Below are positions 1-7,147 of a stretch of 10,435 nucleotides of DNA, piece by piece. The position numbers and the translations under genes were made by a program. The stretch's first letter is position 1. Every line of letters starts with the position of its first letter. The stretch lies in NCBI GenBank assembly GCA_020028115.1, contig JAHWYA010000026.1:1-10435 (forward strand). Direction: 5' to 3'. The stretch is from Anaeromyxobacter sp. GTDB taxonomy: Bacteria; Myxococcota; Myxococcia; Myxococcales; Anaeromyxobacteraceae. The notes beneath the pieces are model-generated. The model did no database searches, was not told the DNA's origin, and saw only the letters and a program-made list of their open reading frames with translations.

Positions 1-1632
1 CCGTCCCGACGCCGTAGGGCTTCGTCGTGAAGAACGGATCGAAGATCCGGTCCGCGATCTCGGCGGCGATCCCGGCGCCGGTGTCGCGCACCTCGATCAC
101 CGCGCGCCCGCGGGCGTCGGTCGCGGTGACGACGCGGATCTCGTGCTCGGCCGGCTTCCCCTCCGGGATCGCCTGCGCCGCGTTGATGAGGAGGTTCAGC
201 ACCACCTGCCCGAGGCGCGCCTCGTCCGCCATCACCTCGGGCGCGGGCCCGTACTCGCGCACGAGCCGCGCCCGGTACCGGAGCTCGTTCTCCGAGATGT
301 GGATCGCCGAGTCGAGGACGGGCGCGAGGGCGAGCCTCGTCCGCCGCTCCTCCCGCATGCCCGAGAAGGTCCGGAGGTCGCGCATCACGTGGCGGACCCG
401 CTCGGCGCCCTCGCGCGCGTCCGCGAGCGCGCGCAGCAGCTCGGGGCGCAGGTCGGGCGCTGCGCCCAGCTCCGCCGCGTGCTCGTCGAGGAAGTCGAGC
501 GCGGCGCTGAGGTAGGCGAGGGGGTTGTTGATCTCGTGCGCGACGCCCGCCGCCAGCATCCCGACGGAGGCGAGGCGGTCCGACTGCATGAGCTGCGCCT
601 GCACCGCCTTCACGTCGGTGACGTCGAGGAGCGTTCCCGCGAGCCGGACCGGCCGGCGGACGCCGTCCACCTCGGCGAACCGCGCCACGCCGTGCGAGGA
701 GATCCAGCGGATGGTCCCGTCCGGCCGGACGGTCCGGTACTGCTGCTGGTAGCGGCCGTCGCCGGTCGGGTCCGTCCAGCGCGCCGACGCGGCGCGGACC
801 GCCTCGCGATCGTCCGGGTGCACGAGCCCGAGGAACGCCTCGAAGTCCGGGATGCTCGCTTCGGCGACCCCGAAGATCTCGCGGCAGCGCGCGGACCACT
901 CCATCCGCCCGTACGGGACCGCGTGGAAGGTGCCGAGCCCGGCCGCGTCGATCGCGAGCTGGAGCCGCTCCTCGCTCTCGCGCAGCGCCTCCTCCGTCCT
1001 CCGGCGGTCCGTCGCGTCGCGGACGACGCTGATGAGGACGCGCTCCTCGTCGAGCAGCGCGCCCTGCGAGCTCACCTCCACCGGGAAGACGCTCCCGTCC
1101 CTCCGCCGGTGCTCCGTCTGGAAGCGGATCCCGCCCGCGTCCGCCGACGCCATCTGCGACGCGGCGAGCGCCTCGGAGCCGGGGGCGCGGAGGTCGAGCA
1201 CCGTGAGGCCGCGCAGCTCCTCGCGCGACCAGCCGTACGCGGCGGCGGCGGCCGCGTTCGCGTCGAGGATCCGCCCGTCCGCGCGCCGGATGAACAGGAT
1301 GATGTCGCGCGTGTGCTCGGCGAGCAGGTCGTACCGGCGCATGGCGGACTGGAGGGCCCCGGCGGCACGGCGCTCGCGAGCGAGCGCCCAGCGGAGCCCC
1401 GCGTGCAGCGCGAGCGTCGTCACGGCGACGAACCCGATCCCCTTCAAGGTCGACCACCGCGCGAGGTCGTGGCCGGAGGGCGCCACCGCCTCGAGGAACG
1501 CGTCCGAGAACGTGATCCACGCCACCGAGACGGCCGCGTATAGGGGATCCAGAGCGCCAGCCGCGGCGCGGCCGGTACGCCGTCCACCGTCGGTCGTCGC
1601 CCGGGAGCCGGCCCGGTCGCAGGCAGCCGCAT
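1..1632 (-). CDS. Membrane-bound PAS-PAS sensor histidine kinase; C-terminus off the left edge, apparent frameshift near N-terminus
   Basis: Probably an inner-membrane two-component sensor that autophosphorylates on a histidine and passes phosphate to a response regulator not seen here. Numbering assumes one missing base is restored near 1543-1546. Residues 24-45 and 66-83 look like two membrane helices flanking a short loop with a WITFSD motif and a STLKG motif, an arrangement familiar from PAS-linked sensors. PAS 1 spans about 98-210. PAS 2 spans about 215-340 and has the VHPDDRE and RPDGTIRWI signatures. The HisKA H-box is GVAHEINNPL (His366), followed by the N-box NLLINAAQAI, the G1 box DTGAGI and the F-box FDPFFTTKP. 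The window ends at the start of the G2 box, so only the last few tens of residues are missing. The ATG at 1632 is chosen for its strong ribosome binding site. Read literally, that frame stops at 1444 after 62 codons, while the kinase frame is open from upstream of the shift to the left edge. The gene may therefore be a pseudogene, contain a base-call error or start at an internal GTG. The ligand is unknown. The gene lies 189 bases beyond the ATPase gene on the same strand. Confidence 0.88.
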
Positions 1633-1821
1633 GTCGTCCCCTCCGGCGCAACCCACGCCGCACTCCCCGTCCATTTTCGGTGCGGACCTGCGGCAAAAGC
1701 AACCGCGGGTGCCGCCGGCCAGGCGGCCGCTCCGGTTCGAAACGATGCCGCGCCCCCAGCGGGCGCGCCGAGGTTCGGCGGGTTCCCGTTCCGGCCGTTC
1801 GGCGCGCCGGCCTGACCGCGC
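1633..1821. other. Intergenic region between the ATPase and histidine kinase genes
   Basis: This gap of 189 bases contains no gene I can support. Two overlapping, mutually exclusive hairpins are visible. One has a perfect 7-bp stem (1749-1755 with 1761-1767, 5-base loop); the other has a perfect 6-bp stem (1766-1771 with 1775-1780, 3-base loop). Neither is followed by a T-run on the minus strand, so they are not convincing intrinsic terminators, and such stems are common by chance at this GC content. No clear promoter was found, so it is unclear whether the kinase is cotranscribed with the ATPase gene. Confidence 0.4.
1638..1644 (-). promoter_or_regulatory. Ribosome binding site of the histidine kinase gene
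   Basis: On the minus strand GGAGGGG sits 5 bases before the ATG at 1632. It is one of the best Shine-Dalgarno matches in the window. It fixes the likely start of the kinase gene in a frame that differs by one base from the frame holding the PAS and kinase domains, which is the main argument for a frameshift. Confidence 0.7.
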
Positions 1822-4374
1822 TCAGCGGCGGAGCCAGCGCGGCCCGAGCAGCTTCAGCCCCTCGAACCAGGCGAGGCTGACGAGGCCGGCGCCCGCCGCG
1901 AGCGCGAGGTCGTGCCAGCTCGCGGGGCCGAACCGGAACGCCTGCCGGAGCCAGGGCCACGCGAACACCAGCGCGGCGAGGAGCGTCGCGCCGCCGGTGA
2001 CGATCCAGGCGGCGAGGTTCGGGCCGGCGCGGACGCCGAGGACCCTGTCCCAGGAGCGGTTCACGAGGATGAGGCCCACGTTGCCGCCGACGAGCGCGGC
2101 GAAGGCGAGCGCGCGCCCCGCGTCGTCCGCGCCCGTGTGGTGGAGGCCGGCCCGGAACGCGAGGACGGCCGCGGCGAGCACGCTCGCGCCCTGCAGCAGG
2201 GCCACGGTCACGAAGCGGGCGTCGAAGAGCCGGGCGGACGGGCTGCGCGGAGGGCGGCGCATCAGGTCGCGCTCGGCGGGCTCCGCCTCGAACGCGATCG
2301 AGCACGCCGGGTCGACGATCACCTCGATGAACACGATGTGGACCGGGAAGAGGACGAGGGGCCAGCCGAGGAGGAGCGGGAGGAGCGCCAGGCCGGCGAC
2401 GGGGACGTGCACGGCGAGCGCGTACGCCATGGCGCGCCGCAGGTTCGCGTAGATCCGCCGGCCGAGGCGCACCGCCGCCACGATCGACGTGAAGTCGTCG
2501 TCGGTGACGACGAGCGCCGCCGCCTCGCGCGCGACGTCGGTCCCCCGGCCGCCCATCGCCACGCCGATGTGCGCGGCCTTGAGGGCGGGCGCGTCGTTCA
2601 CGCCGTCGCCCGTCATCGCGACGACCTCGCCCGCCGCCCGGAGCGCCTGGACGAGGCGCAGCTTCTGCTCGGGCGCGACCCGGGCGAACACCGCGGTGCC
2701 CCGCACGCGCTCCCGCAGCGCGTCGTCGTCGAGCGTGTCGAGCTCCGCGCCGGTGCAGATCCGCCCGTCCGGCAGCCCGACGCGGCGAGCGATCGCGCGC
2801 GCGGTCCCGGGCGCGTCGCCCGTCACCATCACGACGCGCACCCCGGCGCCCGCGCACTCCGCCACCGCCTCGGGAACGCCGCGCCGGACGGGGTCCTCGA
2901 GCGCCACCAGGCCGCCGAAGACGAATGGGAGCGCGCGCGGGTCCTCCGGCAGCCCGCCCGCCGCGTGCTCCGCGCGCGCGACGGCGAGGACCCGCAGGCC
3001 GGCGGCGCCCAGCTCCGTGGCCCGCGCGGTGGCCGCGGCCGCGGCGTCCCCCTCGAGCCGGCAGAGGGCGACGATCGCCTCGAGCGCTCCCTTCGCCGCG
3101 ACCTGGACCCGCTCCGGCGTCCGCCAGACGTTCGCCATCGCGAGGAGCTCGCGCGTCAGCGGGTATTCGCGGACGAGCTCCCACCCCGCGTGGCGCGCGC
3201 CGCCGAGCGCGGAGGCGCCGAGCGCGTGGATCGCCTGCTCCATCGGATCGAACGGGTCGCGCTGGCTCGCGAGGACGGCGAGCTCGAGGACCTCGCGGAC
3301 CGTCTCGGGGAGCGGCCCGTCGCCGGCGCCGTGCGGCGCGCCGGACTCCCAGAGCGCGGCGACGCGCATCCGGTTCTCCGTGAGCGTCCCGGTCTTGTCG
3401 ACGCACAGCACCGTCGCGGCGCCGAGCGCCTCGATGGCCGGCAGGCGGCGCGTGAGCACGCGGCTCCTCGAGATCCGCCAGGCGCCGAGCGCGATGAACA
3501 CGGTGAGGATGACCGGGAACTCCTCCGGGAGCATCGACATCGCGAGGGCGACGCCGGCGAGGAGGCCCTGCAGGAGGTCGCCGCGGACCGCGACGTGGAG
3601 CGCGACGACGGTGCCGCAGACGAGCAGCGCGGCGGCGGCGAACGCCTTCACGACCCGCGTCACCTCGACCTGGAGCGGCGTCCGCCCGGCGTCGAGCTCG
3701 GCGAGCGACGCGCCGATGCGCCCGATCGCGCTCCGCGGGCCCGTCGCGCGCACCTCGGCGAGACCGTGGCCCCGCACGACCACGGTGCCGCCGAACACGA
3801 ACGGCGAGTCGTCGCCGCCCGGTCGGGGGTCCACCCGCGCGGGCGCCCCCGCCGCCGCGGCGAGCTTCCGCACCGGCGCGGACTCGCCGGTGAGGAGCGA
3901 CTCGTCCGCCTCGAGGTGCCGCGAGTCCAGCAGGAGCGCGTCCGCGGGGACGCGATCGCCCTCCGACAGGACGAGGAGGTCGCCGCGGACCACCTCGCGG
4001 CCCGCGACGCGGCGCCGCTCGCCGTCCCTCACGACGAGAGCGCGCGGGCTCGTGAGCTCGCGGAGCGATCCGAGCGCGCGCTCGGTCTTGCGCTCCTGCG
4101 CGATCTCGATCGCGACGATCACGAGCACCGCGGGGAGCAGCATGAGCGCCTCGGTGAGGTCGCCGAGGACGAGGTAGATCGCGGCCGCCGCGAGGAGCAG
4201 CAGGATCATCGGCTCCTTCACGACGTCCCAGACGCTCGCGAGGAAGCGGCGCGGGCGGTCGCGCGGGAGCTCGTTCGGGCCCTCCTCGCGCAGGCGCGCC
4301 GCGGCCTCCTCCTCGGAGAGGCCTCCCGGCACTGCGCTGGCTACTTCGGTTCGCACCGTCGCACCCGATCCCAA
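1822..4374 (-). CDS. Cation-translocating P-type ATPase (P2-like, metal specificity unassigned)
   Basis: An 850-residue integral membrane pump that should use ATP to move a cation, with a phospho-aspartate intermediate. An N-terminal cation-ATPase domain (GLSEEEAAARLREEGPNELP, about 18-37) precedes helices M1-M2 (about 54-92). The actuator domain carries TGES (162-165). M4 contains PEEFP (283-287). The phosphorylation motif DKTGTLTENR has its catalytic aspartate at 326. The nucleotide domain has FDPMEQ and KGALEA (428-433), and the hinge motif is TGDGVNDAPALK (588-599). Six C-terminal helices follow from about 645. The layout and length match P2-type (Ca2+/Na+-like) ATPases. There is no N-terminal heavy-metal-binding domain and no CPC motif, which argues against a copper or cadmium P1B pump. 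M4 reads PEEFP rather than the PEGLP of classic calcium pumps, and M6 has IVDPACSIAFE, so calcium specificity cannot be assumed. The start is uncertain: the TTG at 4374 has no clear ribosome binding site, and a GTG at 4356 is an alternative. The CcdC-like gene ends 81 bases upstream on the same strand, so cotranscription is possible. Confidence 0.95.
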   Translation of the reverse strand: MGSGATVRTEVASAVPGGLSEEEAAARLREEGPNELPRDRPRRFLASVWDVVKEPMILLLLAAAAIYLVLGDLTEALMLLPAVLVIVAIEIAQERKTERALGSLRELTSPRALVVRDGERRRVAGREVVRGDLLVLSEGDRVPADALLLDSRHLEADESLLTGESAPVRKLAAAAGAPARVDPRPGGDDSPFVFGGTVVVRGHGLAEVRATGPRSAIGRIGASLAELDAGRTPLQVEVTRVVKAFAAAALLVCGTVVALHVAVRGDLLQGLLAGVALAMSMLPEEFPVILTVFIALGAWRISRSRVLTRRLPAIEALGAATVLCVDKTGTLTENRMRVAALWESGAPHGAGDGPLPETVREVLELAVLASQRDPFDPMEQAIHALGASALGGARHAGWELVREYPLTRELLAMANVWRTPERVQVAAKGALEAIVALCRLEGDAAAAATARATELGAAGLRVLAVARAEHAAGGLPEDPRALPFVFGGLVALEDPVRRGVPEAVAECAGAGVRVVMVTGDAPGTARAIARRVGLPDGRICTGAELDTLDDDALRERVRGTAVFARVAPEQKLRLVQALRAAGEVVAMTGDGVNDAPALKAAHIGVAMGGRGTDVAREAAALVVTDDDFTSIVAAVRLGRRIYANLRRAMAYALAVHVPVAGLALLPLLLGWPLVLFPVHIVFIEVIVDPACSIAFEAEPAERDLMRRPPRSPSARLFDARFVTVALLQGASVLAAAVLAFRAGLHHTGADDAGRALAFAALVGGNVGLILVNRSWDRVLGVRAGPNLAAWIVTGGATLLAALVFAWPWLRQAFRFGPASWHDLALAAGAGLVSLAWFEGLKLLGPRWLRR

Positions 4375-4455
4375 CCAGCCGAAGGGTGAAACGCAAGCGG
4401 ACGCGGGGGTGCGCTTCGAGGCCGCGCGCGTCGTTGCCGCACGGCCGGGCGCGGG

Positions 4456-4956
4456 TCACGCCGCGAGCGCGCGGGAGCCGGCGGGCGCGCGGAGCAGGCG
4501 CCGGTACGAGCGCAGCATCGCGAGGCGCCAGCGGACGATGGTCCCGAACGCGAGCAGGAAGAAGAGCCCGCCGGTCTGGGGCGTCGAGAGGAACTGCTCG
4601 ATCCAGGCGCGGGCCGCGAACCTCACGGCGACGAGCCCGAGCAGGATCCAGAGGAACGCCCGCGACCGCTGCATGAGCACGAGCTCGCCGCTGCGGACGA
4701 GCCGCGAGGTGCGCGCGAGCGGGATGGAGAGGACGAGCGCGCCGGCGAGGAACGCCGCCGCCGCCCACGTCCAGGGCACGCGGAACTCCGGCAGGAGGAA
4801 CATCGCGAGCCCCGTGCTCATCCCGAGCGGTGGCGCGACGATCTTGAGGAGCGAGACGGGCGTGCTCGTCTCGCGCACCCGCCAGGCGATCATCGCCGCG
4901 GCGCCGGCGAGCGTCGCGGCGGCCACGAGCAGCGGATGGACGTGGCGGAGGGGCAT
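4456..4956 (-). CDS. CcdC-family (DUF1453) multi-spanning membrane protein
   Basis: A 166-residue protein that is nearly all membrane helices, at about 8-25, 39-56, 61-80, 100-115 and 128-142. The conserved pattern of the CcdC/DUF1453 family is recognisable by eye: S-LLKI-APP-GMSTG-AMF-LPEFRVPW (about 35-62), then SIPLARTS (77-84), then a late GGLFFLLAFGTIVRWRLAMLRSY stretch (129-151). CcdC was named from Bacillus, where it lies with the cytochrome c biogenesis gene ccdA, but its biochemical role is not established. No cytochrome c maturation gene is present in this window. The ATG at 4956 is chosen because family homology begins there and the length is then typical. The frame stays open to an ATG at 5073, but those extra 39 residues look like low-complexity non-coding translation. 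No strong ribosome binding site precedes 4956. The gene lies 81 bases upstream of the P-type ATPase gene. Its job here is unknown. Confidence 0.8.
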   Translation of the reverse strand: MPLRHVHPLLVAAATLAGAAAMIAWRVRETSTPVSLLKIVAPPLGMSTGLAMFLLPEFRVPWTWAAAAFLAGALVLSIPLARTSRLVRSGELVLMQRSRAFLWILLGLVAVRFAARAWIEQFLSTPQTGGLFFLLAFGTIVRWRLAMLRSYRRLLRAPAGSRALAA

Positions 4957-5202
4957 CGGGATCGCCGTGGAACCGCCGAACCATCCTGGATCTGCCCAGG
5001 CTCGAGCAGGTTGCGGAGCGCGCGACGGCCGGGAGTGTAACGCGAGACGGGCGCCCGCCCGCCAGGGGCGCAAAGTTACGCGGCGGATGACGGGAACATG
5101 AACGGCCTCGGGCGCGCCGCGTCGCCGATGGGTCCTGGGTCCCCGGCGCGCGTCCCCGTGGGCCGCCCCGTGGCGTTCACGGACGCGGCGTCCGGCCCGG
5201 CG
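4957..5202. other. Intergenic region between the TetR and CcdC-like genes
   Basis: These 246 bases contain no supportable gene. A short hairpin (GGACG/CGTCC, 5181-5193, 3-base loop) lies 9 bases beyond the TetR stop codon on the minus strand. It could mark a transcript end but lacks a T-run. Further left are a perfect 10-base palindrome (CGGGCGCCCG, 5048-5057) and a TACACT element on the minus strand (5034-5039) that could be a -10 box, though no -35 partner stands out. Between 4985 and 5015 several inverted repeats overlap, including CCTGG/CCAGG and a CTCGAG palindrome. They could form a structured leader for the CcdC-like mRNA, but I cannot match them to a known riboswitch. Confidence 0.35.
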
Positions 5203-5793
5203 TCACGGACGGTGCGCGCGCACGAAGATCGACACCGCGCGCCGGACCGCCTCGCGGATGTGCGCCTCCGCGGGCGATTGGAGCACGCCGAGCCGCATCC
5301 GGATGATGAGGTCTCCCTGGCACAGCGCGAGGAACGCGATCGCCGCGGAGCGGGGGTCGTCGATGCGCAGCGCGCCCGCCTCGTCCCAGCGGCGGAGCTG
5401 GTCGGCGACCGCCTCCTGCGTCGCGAGGGTCCCCCGCTCGAACACCATCCGTCCGATCTCCGGGAGGCGCTGCGCCTCGGCGATCGCCTGGCGGTACAGG
5501 TTCACGGACGCGGGCGAGAGCGACACGCTCATGAGCCGCTCGCCGAGCGCCTGCAGGGCCTCCTCGACGTTCCCCGCCGGCACGCCGACGCATCCCTCGA
5601 CGTCGCCGCGGAGCCCGTCGCACATCTCGACCACCGCCGCGACGAACAGGGCCTGCTTGTCGTCGAAGTGGTTGTAGACCGTCGCCTTCGAGACTCCAGC
5701 CTTCGCCGCGATGAGGTCCACGGTCGCCCGCTCGTACCCCTGCTCGGCGAACACCGAGCGGGCGCCGTCGAGGATGTGTTGGCGTTTGCTCAC
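5203..5793 (-). CDS. TetR/AcrR-family transcriptional regulator, likely repressor of the efflux operon
   Basis: A 196-residue cytoplasmic DNA-binding protein of normal TetR length. The N-terminal helix-turn-helix domain is clear: QHILDGARSVFAEQGYERAT (5-24) leads into the HTH, with the recognition segment AGVSKATVYNHFDDKQALF (about 32-50). The remainder is the all-helical ligand-binding and dimerisation domain. Its stretch around RQAIAEAQRLPEIGRMVFERG resembles the AefR-like C-terminal class. The start is a GTG at 5793; no in-frame ATG lies nearby and the ribosome binding site is weak. The gene is divergent from the AcrAB-type operon and shares with it a roughly 100-base control region holding palindromic operator candidates. 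This is the usual arrangement for a local drug-responsive repressor such as AcrR, TtgR or MexR-type regulators. Repression of the pump and of its own gene is inferred from context. The inducing ligand cannot be read from the sequence. Confidence 0.93.
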   Translation of the reverse strand: MSKRQHILDGARSVFAEQGYERATVDLIAAKAGVSKATVYNHFDDKQALFVAAVVEMCDGLRGDVEGCVGVPAGNVEEALQALGERLMSVSLSPASVNLYRQAIAEAQRLPEIGRMVFERGTLATQEAVADQLRRWDEAGALRIDDPRSAAIAFLALCQGDLIIRMRLGVLQSPAEAHIREAVRRAVSIFVRAHRP

Positions 5794-5807
5794 GTTATGG
5801 CTAAACT
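5779..5807 (+). promoter_or_regulatory. Candidate sigma70-type promoter of the efflux operon
   Basis: TTGGCG (5779-5784) and TAAACT (5802-5807) are separated by 17 bases, and each matches 4 of 6 consensus positions. Transcription would start near 5814, inside the palindrome at 5805-5819, so a bound TetR dimer would block the promoter. The -35 element would lie inside the first codons of the TetR gene. An alternative -35, TTGACT at 5821, has no good -10 partner at proper spacing. On the minus strand TTGACA (5831-5826) is a perfect -35 for the TetR gene, also without a good -10. Confidence 0.35.
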
Positions 5808-5819
5808 GAACCGTTCAGT
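5805..5819. promoter_or_regulatory. Candidate TetR operator, perfect palindrome
   Basis: ACTGAACCGTTCAGT is a perfect inverted repeat with 7-base arms around a single central C. It lies in the divergent region 12 bases from the TetR start codon and stands out as AT-richer than its surroundings. TetR-family dimers typically bind such two-fold symmetric sites. Binding by the neighbouring TetR protein is inferred from position. Confidence 0.65.
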
Positions 5820-5820
5820 A

Positions 5821-5831
5821 TTGACTGTCAA
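5821..5831. promoter_or_regulatory. Second palindrome next to the TetR operator candidate
   Basis: TTGACTGTCAA is a perfect inverted repeat with 5-base arms and a central T. Its centre is 14 bases from the centre of the first palindrome. The two share ACTG/CAGT half-site cores, so they may form one extended operator for two dimers. Read on the minus strand it also contains TTGACA, a consensus -35 box for the TetR gene. Confidence 0.45.
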
Positions 5832-5839
5832 CCTCCCGT

Positions 5840-5866
5840 GTGAACGGATGCGGCGGTCCGTTTCAC
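5840..5866. repeat. Imperfect inverted repeat in the efflux operon leader
   Basis: GTGAACGGA (5840-5848) faces TCCGTTTCAC (5857-5866) across an 8-base loop. The pairing is complete except for one extra T. It contains TGAACGG, the half-site also found on the minus strand of the 5805-5819 palindrome. It could be an additional weak operator, or a hairpin in the 5' leader of the operon mRNA about 26 bases before the adaptor start codon. Confidence 0.4.
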
Positions 5867-5881
5867 CACTTAATCCCCTCC

Positions 5882-5887
5882 GGATGG
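5882..5887 (+). promoter_or_regulatory. Ribosome binding site-like GGATGG of the adaptor gene
   Basis: GGATGG lies 5 bases before the ATG at 5893 and is a fair Shine-Dalgarno match. It favours 5893 over the in-frame ATGs at 5848 and 5884, which have no comparable sequence before them. Confidence 0.45.
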
Positions 5888-5892
5888 CGCGC

Positions 5893-7104
5893 ATGACCAG
5901 GCACCCGACGAACTCCCTCGCTCTGCCGGACGGCCGACGCGCGTCCGGGAGGTCCTGGCGCGCCCTCGCCGTGCTCCTCGTCCTCGCGGCAGCCGCCGCC
6001 GTCTCGGGCTGCGACCGTGGCGCCAAGGCGGCCGCCCCGCCCTCGGGCCCCGTCGAGGTGGGCGTCGTCACGCTCGAGCCGACGCCCGTCACGCTCACGC
6101 GCGACCTCCCCGGCCGCACCTCGGCGTTCCGGGTCGCGGAGGTCCGGGCACGGGTGAACGGCATCGTCCTGAAGCGGCTCTTCGCCGAGGGGAGCGAGGT
6201 GAAGGAAGGGCAGCCGCTCTTCCTCATCGACCCCGCGCCGTACCGCGCCACGCTCGAGGCCGCGAAGGCGCAGCTCGCCCGCTCCGAGGCCCAGCTCGCG
6301 AACAACCGGCTCGTCGCGCAGCGCTACGCCGAGCTCGTCGCGGACAACGCCGTGTCGCGGCAGGAGCACGACAGCGCGATGGCGGCGCTGAAGGCGTCCG
6401 AGGCGGACGTCGCGGCCGGGCGCGCCGCCGTCGAGTCCGCGCAGATCAACGTCGGCTACACGAGCGTGCGGTCGCCGGTGTCCGGCCGCATCGGCCGCTC
6501 GGCCGTGACCGAGGGCGCGTACGTGCAGCAGTCGCAGGCGACGCTGCTCGCGACGGTCCAGCAGCTCGATACGGTCTACGTCGACGTGACGCAGTCGAGC
6601 GTCGAGGTGCTCCGGCTGCGGCGCGATCTCGAGGACGGGAGGCTCCAGAAGGTGGGGAGGGACCAGGCCCGCGTGAAGCTCTTCACCGAGGACGGGCGCG
6701 AGTACCCGGTCGCCGGCACGCTCCAGTTCACCGACGTCACGGTCGATCCGAGCACCGGGTCGGTCGCGCTGCGCGCGCTCTTCCCGAACCCGCGCCGCGA
6801 CCTCATGCCGGGGATGTTCGTCCGGGCGCGGCTCGAGGAGGGCGTGAACCCCGAGGCGCTCCTCGTCCCGCAGCAGGCGGTCTCGCGCGATCAGAAGGGG
6901 CTGCCGTTCGCCCTCGTCGTCGGCCCGGACCGGAAGGTCGAGCGGCGGCAGCTCGTCACCGACCGCGCCATCGGCGACGCCTGGCTCGTCACCTCCGGCG
7001 TGAAGCGCGGCGAGCAGATCATCGTGGATGGGCTCCAGAAGGTGCGCCCCGGAGCCGAGGTGAAGCCGGTCGCCGCCGGCGTGCCGAAGCAGGCGGCGCG
7101 CTGA
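5893..7104 (+). CDS. acrA: AcrA-like periplasmic adaptor (membrane fusion) lipoprotein of an RND efflux pump
   Basis: A 403-residue adaptor that should link the inner-membrane pump to the outer-membrane channel. A hydrophobic signal segment (about 23-37) ends in the lipobox VSGC, with the lipidated cysteine at 40. The residue after it is Asp, as in E. coli AcrA, which in that system keeps lipoproteins in the inner membrane. The first membrane-proximal strands and half-lipoyl domain ([20 protein letters not shown], about 74-93) precede an alpha-helical hairpin (about 115-185). The second half-lipoyl segment is [20 protein letters not shown] (190-209), followed by a beta-barrel with [16 protein letters not shown] (221-236). 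The [13 protein letters not shown] and LLVPQQAV motifs (about 305-330) and [11 protein letters not shown] (381-391) closely match enterobacterial AcrA as I recall it. Length is typical (AcrA has 397 residues). ATG 5893 is preferred; ATG 5884 or 5848 would add 3 or 15 residues. The gene is first in an operon with the RND pump 43 bases downstream, and is probably repressed by the divergent TetR protein. Confidence 0.95.
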   Translation: MTRHPTNSLALPDGRRASGRSWRALAVLLVLAAAAAVSGCDRGAKAAAPPSGPVEVGVVTLEPTPVTLTRDLPGRTSAFRVAEVRARVNGIVLKRLFAEGSEVKEGQPLFLIDPAPYRATLEAAKAQLARSEAQLANNRLVAQRYAELVADNAVSRQEHDSAMAALKASEADVAAGRAAVESAQINVGYTSVRSPVSGRIGRSAVTEGAYVQQSQATLLATVQQLDTVYVDVTQSSVEVLRLRRDLEDGRLQKVGRDQARVKLFTEDGREYPVAGTLQFTDVTVDPSTGSVALRALFPNPRRDLMPGMFVRARLEEGVNPEALLVPQQAVSRDQKGLPFALVVGPDRKVERRQLVTDRAIGDAWLVTSGVKRGEQIIVDGLQKVRPGAEVKPVAAGVPKQAAR

Positions 7105-7135
7105 CGGCGGCCGCGAACCCCGACCCGAGCAGCGC

Positions 7136-7142
7136 GGAGGAG
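7136..7142 (+). promoter_or_regulatory. Ribosome binding site of the RND pump gene
   Basis: GGAGGAG followed by five C residues precedes the GTG at 7148. This strong match supports a GTG start, giving the N-terminus [15 protein letters not shown], which is the normal start of HAE-1 RND pumps. Confidence 0.75.
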
Positions 7143-7147
7143 CCCCC

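Noticed and set aside
143..1543. Plus-strand open frame of 466 codons opposite the histidine kinase gene
   Set aside because: Again Arg/Glu/Val-rich antisense translation. The minus strand holds PAS, H-box, N-box and G1-box motifs in one frame.
1749..1780. Intrinsic terminator between the ATPase and kinase genes
   Set aside because: The two GC-rich stems overlap and lack a T-run on either strand, so they are described only as hairpins.
1912..4389. Plus-strand open frame of 825 codons opposite the P-type ATPase gene
   Set aside because: Low-complexity Arg/Glu/Ala-rich translation without motifs. The opposite strand carries all P-type ATPase signatures in order.
4980..5030. Riboswitch or SRP RNA resemblance (AACCTG and CCTGGGCAGATCCAGG on the minus strand)
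   Set aside because: I compared it by eye with TPP, cobalamin, c-di-GMP and small SRP RNA consensus elements. Only isolated short matches occur; the TPP CTGAGA box, the complete B12 box and the SRP GGAAG loop are absent.
4957..5073. Extra 39 N-terminal residues on the CcdC-like protein (ATG at 5073)
   Set aside because: The added residues are Arg/Ala/Pro-rich with no family similarity. From 4956 the protein has the normal CcdC length and begins with a membrane helix.
5098..5892. N-terminal extension of the adaptor frame back to an ATG at 5098
   Set aside because: The frame is open only because of high GC. This stretch runs antisense through the whole TetR gene and the control region, and the adaptor's lipoprotein signal peptide begins only after 5893.
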